A stretch of 64,000 nucleotides of DNA, from assembly GCA_913058495.1 (NCBI GenBank), contig CAJXQC010000017.1, positions 1 through 64,000 of the forward strand, written 5' to 3'. Source of the DNA: an uncultured Balneola sp. (GTDB lineage Bacteria; Bacteroidota; Rhodothermia; Balneolales; Balneolaceae). Each line of letters opens with the position of its first letter. The stretch's first letter is position 1. A program made the position numbers and the translations under genes. The notes under the pieces were generated by a model. The model worked only from the letters and a program-made list of their open reading frames with translations. It did not search any database and was not told where the DNA came from. Of this stretch, positions 23,098 to 32,683 are shown piece by piece.

Positions 23098-23931
23098 TTA
23101 ATCTTCGTCTTCTGAATAAAGCTTCGCAAGGTCTTCCATCATCTCTTCAGAAATACCATTAGTTACGAAACCACCATCATGGAATAAATTCTGCATGGTT
23201 ACCTTTCTGGTCAGATCAGAAAACATTGCTACACAATAATCCGCACACTCATCTGCAGAAGGATTTCCCATTGGAGCCAGCTTCTCAGCAAAAGTAAACA
23301 TTCCATCGAAACCTTTTATTCCTGATCCCGCTGAAGTCATTGTCGGTGCCTGTGAAATCGTATTTACTCTGATACCACGATGAGCTAATCGGCTACCGTA
23401 ATTTCTGGCAATGGATTCGAGCAGGGCTTTTGCATCATTCATATCCGAATACTTACTAAAAATTCGTTGAGCCCCTATATAAGATAGAGCGATCACGCTT
23501 CCGCCGTCATTTAAAATTCCGGCTTCATCAGCATGGTGCAAAACACGGTGTAATGAAACCGCTGAAATATCGAGTGACTGCTGATACCATTTATAATTGA
23601 TATCGGTGTATTCCTTTTTCTTTCTGATGTTTGGAGACATCCCTATGGCATGAAGAATGAAGTCAACACTTCCAAGCTCTTCTTTCACCTTCTCCATCAT
23701 GTCTTTTACAGCGTCATCATCTGAAACATCGCAAGGAATGATAGGGGCGTTTATCTCTTCAGAAAGAGCGTCAAGGGCTCCCAAACGTAGAGCGATTGGC
23801 GCATTTGAAAGAACCATGCTTGCTCCTTCTCTGTCACACGCTAATGCAACCCGCCAAGCGATACTTCTGTCATCCAGCGCTCCAAAAATAATTCCCTTTT
23901 TTCCTTTTAGTAATCCGTTTCCTTCGCTCAT
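23098..23931 (-). CDS. fabI: Enoyl-ACP reductase (FabI-type)
   Basis: GKKGIIFGALDDRSIAWRVALACDREGA, Y-x6-K region, short-chain reductase core. Confidence 0.93.
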   Translation of the reverse strand: MSEGNGLLKGKKGIIFGALDDRSIAWRVALACDREGASMVLSNAPIALRLGALDALSEEINAPIIPCDVSDDDAVKDMMEKVKEELGSVDFILHAIGMSPNIRKKKEYTDINYKWYQQSLDISAVSLHRVLHHADEAGILNDGGSVIALSYIGAQRIFSKYSDMNDAKALLESIARNYGSRLAHRGIRVNTISQAPTMTSAGSGIKGFDGMFTFAEKLAPMGNPSADECADYCVAMFSDLTRKVTMQNLFHDGGFVTNGISEEMMEDLAKLYSEDED

Positions 23932-24049
23932 TATCTTAAATTTCTTTTCTGTTTATGTGATGAGTGAAAATCATCATTCTTAAGCTAAAATGATAGTAGG
24001 AATGAAAACCGAATATTGAACTCTGTATCGTTTTTACTATCATTGACAT

Positions 24050-24436
24050 ATGTCGTTAAAGTTTAAAAGAAATTATCACTTAGAAAAACTTGATAAGCTG
24101 ATGAGCACCGAAGCTTCTTCTAAAACTCCTTCGATTGCTTATCTAAATCCGGATGGTGTTGCCAGAGCGTGGATTCTTATCTCCGCTATTTCAACGCCTT
24201 ATTTGCTTTGGCTTTTATTCAGATTACAAAAATTTGGTTGGCTTGTTTCCTTTGCGGTCTTTGTTCTCACTCCATTTCTGGTCAATTATTTTTTAATAAA
24301 CGATCCCAACGCGAGTCTTTTGTTCTGGGCGGTCACTTTAATTGATTGTGTGGTATTTCTGTTTCTTCTTAAAAACAGCTATAAAACGTGGCGAGAACCG
24401 GATTTTAAAAATACGCAGGGCTCGGATTTTAGATAA
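24050..24436 (+). CDS. Hypothetical membrane protein
   Basis: Hydrophobic segments; no recognised family. Confidence 0.55.
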   Translation: MSLKFKRNYHLEKLDKLMSTEASSKTPSIAYLNPDGVARAWILISAISTPYLLWLLFRLQKFGWLVSFAVFVLTPFLVNYFLINDPNASLLFWAVTLIDCVVFLFLLKNSYKTWREPDFKNTQGSDFR

Positions 24437-24474
24437 TTTAACTTGCCCGAAAGTAGATCTTAACTCGAGCAAAA

Positions 24475-24498
24475 ATTCCCAAGCAGAGCATAGGAACC
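24475..24498. repeat. TTCCCAAGC-AGA-GCATAGGAA imperfect hairpin
   Basis: Imperfect inverted repeat read directly. Confidence 0.5.
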
Positions 24499-24522
24499 AA
24501 AGAATGTTTAATACCGAATAAA

Positions 24523-25749
24523 CTAATAGTTCTTTCTGAATATTTTCGCTCTTACGCCAACAAGAACTGTAAATAAATCCTGTAATGCGTCGTCATTTTG
24601 TATAGAGGAAAATTCAATTCTTACAGGATCTTTAGAAAACATGTTCTCACCATTTCTAAAATAACCTCTAAAGTTGATAAAAAAGCTGTTTTTTTCATTA
24701 ACATCATATAAAATCCCTCCCTGTGCAAAAAGTCCTGCTCCACTGGGTTTCCTGGTGTAATCCGGAATAACAGGATATCTTCCTTCAAAGTACCTAATGT
24801 TATCCTGAATTTTCGTAGTCCAAAAGAATCCGCCCGATGTCACAGAGAAAGACATTTTATTAAATAAATTCCTTTGATAGCTTAAACCTAACATATAATC
24901 GCCTTCTATAAACTCGAAGTTTGAAAGCATCATAGAGGGATCATCTGCCACTACATTAAAGGAAAATTTTCTTAACGAAATTGAGGAATACAAAAACAAA
25001 TTTTTTGAATTAAAAAGGTTTTTTTGAAAACTAAAATCAACAACCCAACCTACTGTTGCCTCACCTTGTTGGTTGATCTCTCCATCTTTCACCGGTCGGG
25101 CTGAATTAAATCTAAATACGGATGCAGATAAAGAATGTCTTGCCGCATGAGCCCCGGCAGCTAAATCAAATACAAAAATATGATCCTTTTTTTTAGGCGT
25201 TATAAGAGGAGTGTAATTGTTGTCTTTGCATTCGTTAAACTCATTAAAAAGAAAAATAAGGTTGTCTTCTCTTAATCTTAACCTGTCTATCCTTTGTTCG
25301 CTCACACAACTTCCTAAAGCCTGCTTAAGATCTTTCTTGAAACCTTTTATTGTATTTAGTTCAAGCGACTCCGGAACTTCTTGTAAAGCAATTGCTTTAT
25401 TATCTTTTTCAAAAACAAATTTAAATCCCTCTCCTTCATATCTATATAATTTTGCCGAGCCGTTTAGAATTCTTTTTAGAAAAACATATCTAAATTCTTC
25501 GCTCGATTCCGCTTTGTAGTAATAAACAACTCTTCTGGGGACGAACACATCCCCTTCTTCCATCTCTATTCTTTCGATGCTTAAAACATCAATATCTCTA
25601 CCGTTCACCTTTACAGTATTCAGAAGATAATTATATGTTATTTCTACAGTCCCCCTTAATGTGCTTCCATCTTTTTGTACAACCCTATCCTGAGAGCTTG
25701 CTGAACCAACCCAAATAACACTCAAAAGAAGAATAAGAACCTGCTTCAT
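24523..25749 (-). CDS. Hypothetical secreted protein, N-terminal domain + C-terminal putative outer-membrane barrel
   Basis: Signal peptide MKQVLILLLSVIWVGSASS; same layout as the 25968/26641 pair. Confidence 0.75.
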   Translation of the reverse strand: MKQVLILLLSVIWVGSASSQDRVVQKDGSTLRGTVEITYNYLLNTVKVNGRDIDVLSIERIEMEEGDVFVPRRVVYYYKAESSEEFRYVFLKRILNGSAKLYRYEGEGFKFVFEKDNKAIALQEVPESLELNTIKGFKKDLKQALGSCVSEQRIDRLRLREDNLIFLFNEFNECKDNNYTPLITPKKKDHIFVFDLAAGAHAARHSLSASVFRFNSARPVKDGEINQQGEATVGWVVDFSFQKNLFNSKNLFLYSSISLRKFSFNVVADDPSMMLSNFEFIEGDYMLGLSYQRNLFNKMSFSVTSGGFFWTTKIQDNIRYFEGRYPVIPDYTRKPSGAGLFAQGGILYDVNEKNSFFINFRGYFRNGENMFSKDPVRIEFSSIQNDDALQDLFTVLVGVRAKIFRKNY

Positions 25750-25881
25750 ATTGTAATTTCCTTTTTAAACATCTATAAATTTTAGCTCTATAAAAACAAG
25801 ATTCTTTTGAATGAAGTCAAGGGCGCTTTTATTATATCTTATAAATCCTTGTTATTGAAGCCTGCTAATATGTAAGTGGAA

Positions 25882-25930
25882 GCTTTATCCACATTACTGT
25901 TTATAACCCCGGAATAAACTCGTGTTTTTG
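25882..25930. repeat. Direct repeat copy 1, contains TTATCCACA
   Basis: CTTTATCCACATTACTGTTTATAACCCCGGAATAAACTCGTGTTTTTG; near-identical to 27432-27480. Confidence 0.9.
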
Positions 25931-25967
25931 ATCAGCAAAGAAATTGTACTTATGATTATCAAAAATT

Positions 25968-26654
25968 TTATAACCCCAATCTCATTGAAAAGGATATTGA
26001 GTTATAAGAACTAAAATACTCTTTGCCTACTCTTGGTTCAATTATGACACCCAAGCTTAAGGTCTCAAAATAATACCCTAATCCTATTCTCGGGTGCAGA
26101 ATTACATCGCCATAGTTAATCAAGTTCTCTTCTCGAGTTTCTGAATCTACCAGCATTCGCTCTTGATTTTCTTGTTGATGAAATGTTTTAAACTGTAAAT
26201 TCCCTTCTACGTTAGAATATACTTTCTTTCCAATTCCTATTCCCGCAATATAATAAAATGACTTTTTTTTATTATTAATTAAGCGCTTAAATACAACTTT
26301 CAAATGAGCGTAACTAAGCACGCCTTCTACATCGCTATAAATTACTTCATCAATCACGCTACACCCCATACCACACGTACCTGTTTCAAATGTTCTAATG
26401 ATTCGATCCTCTGAACTTGTTCTGAAAGCAGATATTAAAAGCTCTATGTTTAATCTTTTTAGACCCCTTCCGCGTGGTAAGATTATTTCAGAAGAATAAC
26501 CAACCTCAATATCATAGCTTGTCTGAAAATTAATCTCGCTTTCAATTATTCGTCTTGATATGTTTTCTTTGTGTGCTTTATATCCCGTATTTACTACAAC
26601 TCCGCTTTTGACAGTTACCTTCGGGATTTTATACGTGTAATCATTTTTTTTCAT
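25968..26654 (-). CDS. Hypothetical protein; likely barrel half of a gene split at an A8 tract
   Basis: No signal peptide; overlaps upstream ORF at A8; resembles C-terminal half of 24523-25749. Confidence 0.65.
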   Translation of the reverse strand: MKKNDYTYKIPKVTVKSGVVVNTGYKAHKENISRRIIESEINFQTSYDIEVGYSSEIILPRGRGLKRLNIELLISAFRTSSEDRIIRTFETGTCGMGCSVIDEVIYSDVEGVLSYAHLKVVFKRLINNKKKSFYYIAGIGIGKKVYSNVEGNLQFKTFHQQENQERMLVDSETREENLINYGDVILHPRIGLGYYFETLSLGVIIEPRVGKEYFSSYNSISFSMRLGL

Positions 26655-27291
26655 TAGCCATTAAATTACAATTACTTACAAACGAGCTTAAAGAGCTTAA
26701 GTTATATTTCAATCTTTCAATCTTAATCTCTTCTAAGCATGACGGCATTAAGCTTCTAATTTGTTCCCTGAATTTATATGTATTGTTTTGATTAACATAA
26801 AAGCCCCCACCTTTTTGTTGAACAAATACGTGAGAGATAAGAGCAATAAATACTTCTTTTTGCTGCAAATAGTAATTGTCTCTTCCTTTTCTGTACAAAT
26901 AAAGATTTAGGTTTTTGCTTTTGTTAATCTGTTGGATAAAGACTCTTTTTTCTTCAAACTCCTTATTGATGAGACTTAATGTAGAGTTTGTATTTACATA
27001 AAGAGGCGTTTTATCAATCTTTACCCTTTTGGAAATGTAAATCTCTGCAGAAACGAAAAATGAATTTATGTCAGTTGGAGTTAACTCGAGTGGGCTTCCT
27101 TGTTCCGTTTCTTTAAAAAATATCTGTTCCGGAGTTTCTGCCCATTCCAAGTAATCGATGAACCCTCTCGTAGTGTCACCATTAATCACAATGAACCCTG
27201 GCTGGTAATTTGTTTGCCCTTTTGTAAGCTTTGGATTTAACGCAAAGATAAATAGTGTTAATATTACAAGCTTATAGCACTTTAGATCCAT
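26641..27291 (-). CDS. Hypothetical secreted protein; likely N-terminal half of the same split gene
   Basis: Signal peptide; GDTTRGFIDY, LYRKGRDNYY, SC..IKIERL resemble N-terminal half of 24523-25749; stops just after A8. Confidence 0.65.
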   Translation of the reverse strand: MDLKCYKLVILTLFIFALNPKLTKGQTNYQPGFIVINGDTTRGFIDYLEWAETPEQIFFKETEQGSPLELTPTDINSFFVSAEIYISKRVKIDKTPLYVNTNSTLSLINKEFEEKRVFIQQINKSKNLNLYLYRKGRDNYYLQQKEVFIALISHVFVQQKGGGFYVNQNNTYKFREQIRSLMPSCLEEIKIERLKYNLSSLSSFVSNCNLMANEKK

Positions 27292-27431
27292 TTATATGGT
27301 ATTATTTTTGAATAAACTTACGACAATATTTCTTATTTATCTTCTTCCCTAAAACAAAATAGCACCATATCAATCTAATCTCCGTATTGAACTATTGATG
27401 TTCTTATATTCATTATTCTGACTCGTTAAAA

Positions 27432-27480
27432 CTTTATCCACATTACTGTTGATAACCCAAGAATAAACTCGTATTTTTAT
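27432..27480. repeat. Direct repeat copy 2, contains TTATCCACA and inverted TTATCAACA
   Basis: CTTTATCCACATTACTGTTGATAACCCAAGAATAAACTCGTATTTTTA. Confidence 0.9.
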
Positions 27481-27516
27481 CGGCTCTGAACTAAGCGAAT
27501 AATCCTGTTCAAATAA

Positions 27517-28857
27517 ATGTTTGATAGTTTATCCTCAAAATTAGATAAAGCCTTTCAGAATCTGAAAGGCGAAGCTCGTATCACCGATGTAAATATCGCT
27601 GAAACTATACGAGAAATTCGTCGTGCTTTATTGGATGCGGATGTTAACTATGAGGTTGCTCGCGAGTTCACGAAAGAAATTCAGGAAAAAGCACTCGGTT
27701 CAGATGTGCTCACCAGCGTTAACCCGGGACAGCAATTCACGAAGATCGTGTTTGATGAACTGGTTGAAACTTTTGGTGGCGAAAAATCTGATATCGCAGT
27801 TGCCCACACCCCACCTACTGTAATTCTTATTGCAGGTTTACAAGGTTCCGGTAAAACTACCTTTGTTGGTAAGTTAGCCCGTTACCTAAAGCAGGAGCAT
27901 AAAAGGAATCCTCTTCTTGCTGCCGCCGATGTTTATCGCCCTGCTGCCGTAAACCAGCTTAAGTCTCTGGCATCCCAAATTGATGTGCCGGTTTATTCCA
28001 TTGAACAACAAGATGCCGTTCGCGTAGCTAAAGAAGCTGTCGCCATGGCAAAAAGTTTGGCAATGGACACCGTTATCATTGATACTGCCGGACGTTTACA
28101 TGTAGATGAGGAGATGATGAATGAGGTTGCGGAAATTAAGAAAGCCGTAAATCCTCATGAAATTTTGTTTGTTGTTGATTCGATGACCGGTCAGGACGCG
28201 GTTAACACAGCAAAAGAGTTTAATGAGCGGATCGATTATAACGGGGTAGTTCTTACCAAGTTAGACGGTGACACCAGAGGTGGTGCTGCACTTTCTATAA
28301 AAACCGTTGTAAATAAACCGATCAAATTTGTGAGTACCGGCGAAAAGCTGGATGCTCTTTCCCCATTTTACCCAGACCGTATGGCACAGCGCATACTTGG
28401 TATGGGAGATGTGGTATCGCTCGTTGAAAAAGCTCAAAAAGAATTTGATGAAGACGAAGCCAAGCGACTTCAGGGACGTATTAGTTCTGATAAGTTCGAT
28501 CTTGAAGACTTCCTCGAGCAAATTCAAAAGATCAAGAAGATGGGAGATTTCTCCGATCTTGTTTCTATGATCCCCGGCGCCAGCAAAGCATTGGATAACA
28601 ACGAAATCGATGAAGACGCCTTCAAACCGATTGAAGCTATTATCTATTCAATGACGCCGGAGGAGCGTCAGAATCCGGAAATTCTTAATGGAACTCGTCG
28701 TAGACGAATTGCAGCCGGTTCTGGCACTACTGTCCGTGAGATCAATGATCTCATTAAACAGTTCGAACAGATGAAAAAAATGATGAAGACCATGTCCAAA
28801 ATGGGAAAGATGGGCCGGGCTCTTCAAGGATTAAAAAATTTACCGATTGGTAAGTAA
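27517..28857 (+). CDS. ffh: Signal recognition particle protein Ffh
   Basis: GLQGSGKTTFVGKLA, DTAGRLHVDEEMM, methionine-rich M domain. Confidence 0.97.
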   Translation: MFDSLSSKLDKAFQNLKGEARITDVNIAETIREIRRALLDADVNYEVAREFTKEIQEKALGSDVLTSVNPGQQFTKIVFDELVETFGGEKSDIAVAHTPPTVILIAGLQGSGKTTFVGKLARYLKQEHKRNPLLAAADVYRPAAVNQLKSLASQIDVPVYSIEQQDAVRVAKEAVAMAKSLAMDTVIIDTAGRLHVDEEMMNEVAEIKKAVNPHEILFVVDSMTGQDAVNTAKEFNERIDYNGVVLTKLDGDTRGGAALSIKTVVNKPIKFVSTGEKLDALSPFYPDRMAQRILGMGDVVSLVEKAQKEFDEDEAKRLQGRISSDKFDLEDFLEQIQKIKKMGDFSDLVSMIPGASKALDNNEIDEDAFKPIEAIIYSMTPEERQNPEILNGTRRRRIAAGSGTTVREINDLIKQFEQMKKMMKTMSKMGKMGRALQGLKNLPIGK

Positions 28858-28890
28858 CATTATATATACACAACTCACTGGAGAACAACA

Positions 28891-29781
28891 TTGATTAGAA
28901 TTAGACTTCAAAAGAAAGGACGTAAAAAACGACCAATCTTTCATATTGTAGTTGCAGACAGCAAAGTTGCTCGTGATGGAAGAATCATTGAGCAGGTAGG
29001 CCGTTATGACAACGTAACTGAGAAAAAAGAAGTGGTACTCAACGAAGACCGCATTCTTTACTGGTTAGATACCGGAGCTCAACCATCCGACACTGTACGC
29101 AAGATCCTCAGAAACGAAGGTGTTCTTTACAAGCGTCATTTGATGATGTGGGGAAAAAGCGAAGAAGAGATTGAAACAGCACTTGCTGAGTGGAAATCTT
29201 ACCGTGACTCAAAAGGAGACGACAGCGATTCCCGTAAAGACAAGCACAAGGACGTTCTTGCTGCAGAAGAAAAAGAATTTAAAGATCAGGTTCAGAAAAA
29301 AGCGGCTAAAGCAGCTGTTGAATTAGAAACTGAGTCTTCTGATGAAGAAACAGCTACTGAAGAGACAGAAGCTACAGCTGAAACTGAAGTGGCTGAAGAA
29401 GCTGCAACAGAAGAAACTACTGACGAAGCTCCCGCTGAAGAGGAAGTTGTTGAAGAAACAGCTCCTGAAGCAGAAGTTGAAGCAAAAGAAGCTGCTGAAG
29501 AAGTAGAAGAAAATATTGCTGAAGCTACTGAAGAGCCTGCTACCGAAGAAGCAACTGTTGAAGAAACAGAAGACGCTCCGGCTGAAGAAGAAAAAGAAGA
29601 AGTTGCTGAAGAGCCAAAAGCTGAAGCAAGTTCAACTCAAACTTCTGATGACATGACTGCTAAAGAAGCTATCGATCATATCAGAGATACTGATCTTGAT
29701 GCATTAAAAGGGTTTATTTCTGACGACGAGTCAAGAAAAACCGTTATTGCAGCATGGGAAAGCAAACAATCTGAAGGATAA
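28891..29781 (+). CDS. rpsP: 30S ribosomal protein S16 with a long acidic C-terminal extension
   Basis: IRIRLQKKGRKKRPIFHIVVADSKVARDGRIIEQVGRYDN; TTG start; Glu/Ala/Thr-rich tail. Confidence 0.95.
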   Translation: MIRIRLQKKGRKKRPIFHIVVADSKVARDGRIIEQVGRYDNVTEKKEVVLNEDRILYWLDTGAQPSDTVRKILRNEGVLYKRHLMMWGKSEEEIETALAEWKSYRDSKGDDSDSRKDKHKDVLAAEEKEFKDQVQKKAAKAAVELETESSDEETATEETEATAETEVAEEAATEETTDEAPAEEEVVEETAPEAEVEAKEAAEEVEENIAEATEEPATEEATVEETEDAPAEEEKEEVAEEPKAEASSTQTSDDMTAKEAIDHIRDTDLDALKGFISDDESRKTVIAAWESKQSEG

Positions 29782-29796
29782 TTTAATCCGGCTCCT

Positions 29797-30339
29797 ATGA
29801 ATCAGGAAGCCAATATACAACCATTTACTTTAGTCGGGCGCGTAGATCGCTCGCACGGACTTGACGGCGAAGTTAAAATCATTTTTGAGTTTGACGATCC
29901 CGAAATCCTGAATGAAATAACTGTTGTGTATTTGCGGAACGAAAGGGGCGACTACTTCCCTACCCGAATTAAAGATGTTCGGACTGAGGAAAAAAGAAAT
30001 GAAATTTCGTTCTTTGTACATTTTGAACATATCGCTGATCGCACAGCGGCAGAAGAATTAAAAAATTCAGGCGTATATCTGGAAACAGATCTGGCCAACA
30101 CTTTAATTCCTGACGTTGAAGAAACAAACAGCTTGCTTCACTTTGATGTTTACAACACAAATGGTGAGCACATCGGAATAGTAATGGACATCATCGAGAA
30201 CTCCATGCAGTCTATTCTGAATGTTTCTTCAAAAAACGGTTCTCTTCTTATTCCTAATGTTAGCCACTATGTGGTTAAGGAAAATTTTGAAGAAGAATCT
30301 GTCATCTGCCAAAACCTGGAAGAACTCGGAGAACTTTAG
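29797..30339 (+). CDS. rimM: Ribosome maturation factor RimM
   Basis: [17 protein letters not shown]; position between rpsP and trmD. Confidence 0.94.
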   Translation: MNQEANIQPFTLVGRVDRSHGLDGEVKIIFEFDDPEILNEITVVYLRNERGDYFPTRIKDVRTEEKRNEISFFVHFEHIADRTAAEELKNSGVYLETDLANTLIPDVEETNSLLHFDVYNTNGEHIGIVMDIIENSMQSILNVSSKNGSLLIPNVSHYVVKENFEEESVICQNLEELGEL

Positions 30340-30341
30340 AA

Positions 30342-31034
30342 ATGAGAATTGATATCATATCTGCAGTTCCGGGATTACTTACAGGTCCGCTGGAAAATAG
30401 TATTGTGCAACGCGCCAAAGAAAAAGGCTTGGTTGAGATCTTTGTTCATGATCTTCGGGATTACACAGAAGACAAACACAACAAGATTGATGACTACCCT
30501 TATGGAGGCGAACCGGGCATGGTGCTGACACCACAACCGATCTTCAGCTGTATAGACCATCTGACTTCTGAAAGGAAATACGATGAAATTATCTTTACGG
30601 CTCCTGATGGAGAGGTGTTTAACCAGGAAGAGGCCAACAAGCTGTCACTTTTAAAAAACGTGATCATATTGTGCGGCCACTATAAAGGAATCGATCAGCG
30701 AGTTAGAGATGCATTAATCACCAAAGAATATACCATTGGTGATTACGTGCTTTCAGGAGGGGAACTTCCCGCTATGGTTATTACTGATGCTTTGGTTAGA
30801 TTGATACCGAATGCCATTGGAGATGCCGGAAGCGCATTAAGCGATTCGTTTCAGGATGGATTACTTGAAGCTCCCATTTATACCCGACCGGCCGAGTTCA
30901 AAGGAATGAATGTTCCTGAGGTCTTAAGATCAGGCGATCATAAAAAGATCGAAGCGTGGAAAAGCGAGCAATCTCTTGCAAAAACAAAAGAACGAAGAAA
31001 AGATTTGTACGAAAAATTTAAGAAAGATTATTAA
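30342..31034 (+). CDS. trmD: tRNA (guanine37-N1)-methyltransferase
   Basis: [44 protein letters not shown]. Confidence 0.96.
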   Translation: MRIDIISAVPGLLTGPLENSIVQRAKEKGLVEIFVHDLRDYTEDKHNKIDDYPYGGEPGMVLTPQPIFSCIDHLTSERKYDEIIFTAPDGEVFNQEEANKLSLLKNVIILCGHYKGIDQRVRDALITKEYTIGDYVLSGGELPAMVITDALVRLIPNAIGDAGSALSDSFQDGLLEAPIYTRPAEFKGMNVPEVLRSGDHKKIEAWKSEQSLAKTKERRKDLYEKFKKDY

Positions 31035-31064
31035 CGGCTGATTAGTCAGCAAAGAAACAGAATC

Positions 31065-31424
31065 ATGGATAAGCTAAAACTTGTAGAACAAACGATAGTT
31101 AATGACGACATCGCTCAATTCACCGCCGGTGATACAGTGAATGTTCACTACCGTGTACGTGAAGGAGAAAAAGAACGTATTCAGCAGTACGAAGGTGTTG
31201 TATTGAATGAGCGTGGAAGCGGAGCTAATAAAACGTTTACCGTTCGTAAAATAAGCAGCAACGTTGGTGTTGAGCGTATTTTCCCTCTTTACTCTCCTTT
31301 TATTGCAAAGATCGAAGTTAAAAAACGCGGGAGTGTAAGACGTTCTAAACTATTTTATCTGCGTGAACTAAGAGGTAAAGCTGCTCGTATTAAGGAGCGC
31401 GGACAGGAAAGCAAAAAGAAGTAA
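31065..31424 (+). CDS. rplS: 50S ribosomal protein L19
   Basis: [48 protein letters not shown]. Confidence 0.96.
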   Translation: MDKLKLVEQTIVNDDIAQFTAGDTVNVHYRVREGEKERIQQYEGVVLNERGSGANKTFTVRKISSNVGVERIFPLYSPFIAKIEVKKRGSVRRSKLFYLRELRGKAARIKERGQESKKK

Positions 31425-31448
31425 CATTCTCTTTTTAAGAACCGGACT

Positions 31449-31486
31449 CGGGCTTCAAATACAGGAAGCCCGTTTCTTCTTTTTTA
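31449..31486 (+). terminator. Terminator after rplS
   Basis: CGGGCTTC-AAATACAG-GAAGCCCG followed by TTTCTTCTTTTTT. Confidence 0.85.
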
Positions 31487-31503
31487 AAACTAAATTTATT
31501 TAG

Positions 31504-32058
31504 ATGAATATTATTCTTTTTGGACCTCCTGGTGCCGGAAAAGGCACGCAAGCGAAATTACTTCAGGACAAATACTCAATACCTCACCTTTCAACCGGTG
31601 ATATATTTAGAACTGCGATAAAAAACCAGACTCCTCTTGGCGTTAAGGTTAAATCTATTCTTGACTCAGGTCAGTTGGTTCCGGATGAAACCGTGGTTGA
31701 TCTTGTGGCGGATGAGCTTAAAGACCCTAAATATGATAGCGGGTTTATCCTTGACGGTTTTCCAAGAACGGTTCCTCAGGCAGAAGCTTTTGATGAGATC
31801 GCGGAAAACCAGAACAAAGCTATTGATGCCTTTGTGGTTCTTACTGTTCCCGAGAAGGAGTTGATCTCCAGAATTCTTTCAAGAGGACAGGGAAGAACTG
31901 ATGATACCGAGGAAAAGATCAAAACCCGTTTAGAGGTTTATCACGAAGAAACAGAGCCGGTGCAAAATCACTACTCTTCAAAAGGTGTTGTTAAAGAAAT
32001 TGATGGCATAGGAACCATTGATGAAATCTTTGAGCGCATTACTTCTTCGTTAAAGTAA
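31504..32058 (+). CDS. adk: Adenylate kinase
   Basis: LFGPPGAGKGTQAKLL, LDGFPRTVPQAE. Confidence 0.96.
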   Translation: MNIILFGPPGAGKGTQAKLLQDKYSIPHLSTGDIFRTAIKNQTPLGVKVKSILDSGQLVPDETVVDLVADELKDPKYDSGFILDGFPRTVPQAEAFDEIAENQNKAIDAFVVLTVPEKELISRILSRGQGRTDDTEEKIKTRLEVYHEETEPVQNHYSSKGVVKEIDGIGTIDEIFERITSSLK

Positions 32059-32064
32059 TTATTT

Positions 32065-32094
32065 AAAAGCCATCACTAAGTGATGGCTTTTTTT
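32065..32094. terminator. Terminator after adk, possibly bidirectional
   Basis: AAAAGCCATCAC-TAA-GTGATGGCTTTTTTT between convergent genes. Confidence 0.88.
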
Positions 32095-32674
32095 ATTCGT
32101 CCTTAAGTTGTTTTATCATAATTCTGGTTTCAGGAACCGCCCCTTTTGATATTGTAAACTGAAGGCCTCCTAAATAATCGGAAAGTACCTCGAGCTCTTC
32201 GGCGTACCATTTTTTAAATTCCCTTTCATTTCCTTCTCCGTAGATCAAAAACTTCCTTGTTTCTGCTTCCAGAATATCGACTCTTTTTTCGATAACAGAG
32301 ATCAGATTCGAACCGCGGTCAAGACTGGAAAGATATTCTTTTCCGATAGTTGTGAAGTTTTCCGACTCGAATCCTGATCTAACTATCAGCATGTTATTAG
32401 TGAAATCGATAGATCTGTTTAGCGATATCTCGTAATCCGGATTGTTGGCTAATTCACTTCTTAAACTGTCAACTTCTTCCTTTGCAGAAACAGCTTTGGC
32501 ATAAAGATCATCCAGATTCAACAGAAACGTTTCATAATAATTGACCCTGTTCCTTCTTTCCACTGCTTCTTCTCGTAAAGTTGTTAAATAGAAAGCGCCA
32601 TAAACCCCAATAAATACAACTAATAGTTCAAGTAAGAGAAATTTCCAGCTTCGGTTTTGAATGATTTTTTTCAT
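32093..32674 (-). CDS. DUF6090-like single-TM protein
   Basis: N-terminal TM with LLLELLVVFIGVYGAFYLTTLREE pattern. Confidence 0.6.
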   Translation of the reverse strand: MKKIIQNRSWKFLLLELLVVFIGVYGAFYLTTLREEAVERRNRVNYYETFLLNLDDLYAKAVSAKEEVDSLRSELANNPDYEISLNRSIDFTNNMLIVRSGFESENFTTIGKEYLSSLDRGSNLISVIEKRVDILEAETRKFLIYGEGNEREFKKWYAEELEVLSDYLGGLQFTISKGAVPETRIMIKQLKDE

Positions 32675-32683
32675 GCGAATAGA

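Noticed and set aside
29320-29640. Glu/Ala-rich rpsP tail as an assembly error or tandem-repeat expansion
   Set aside because: Frame is intact throughout, codon repeats are imperfect and the tail ends in a non-repetitive helical segment, so it is kept as real coding sequence.
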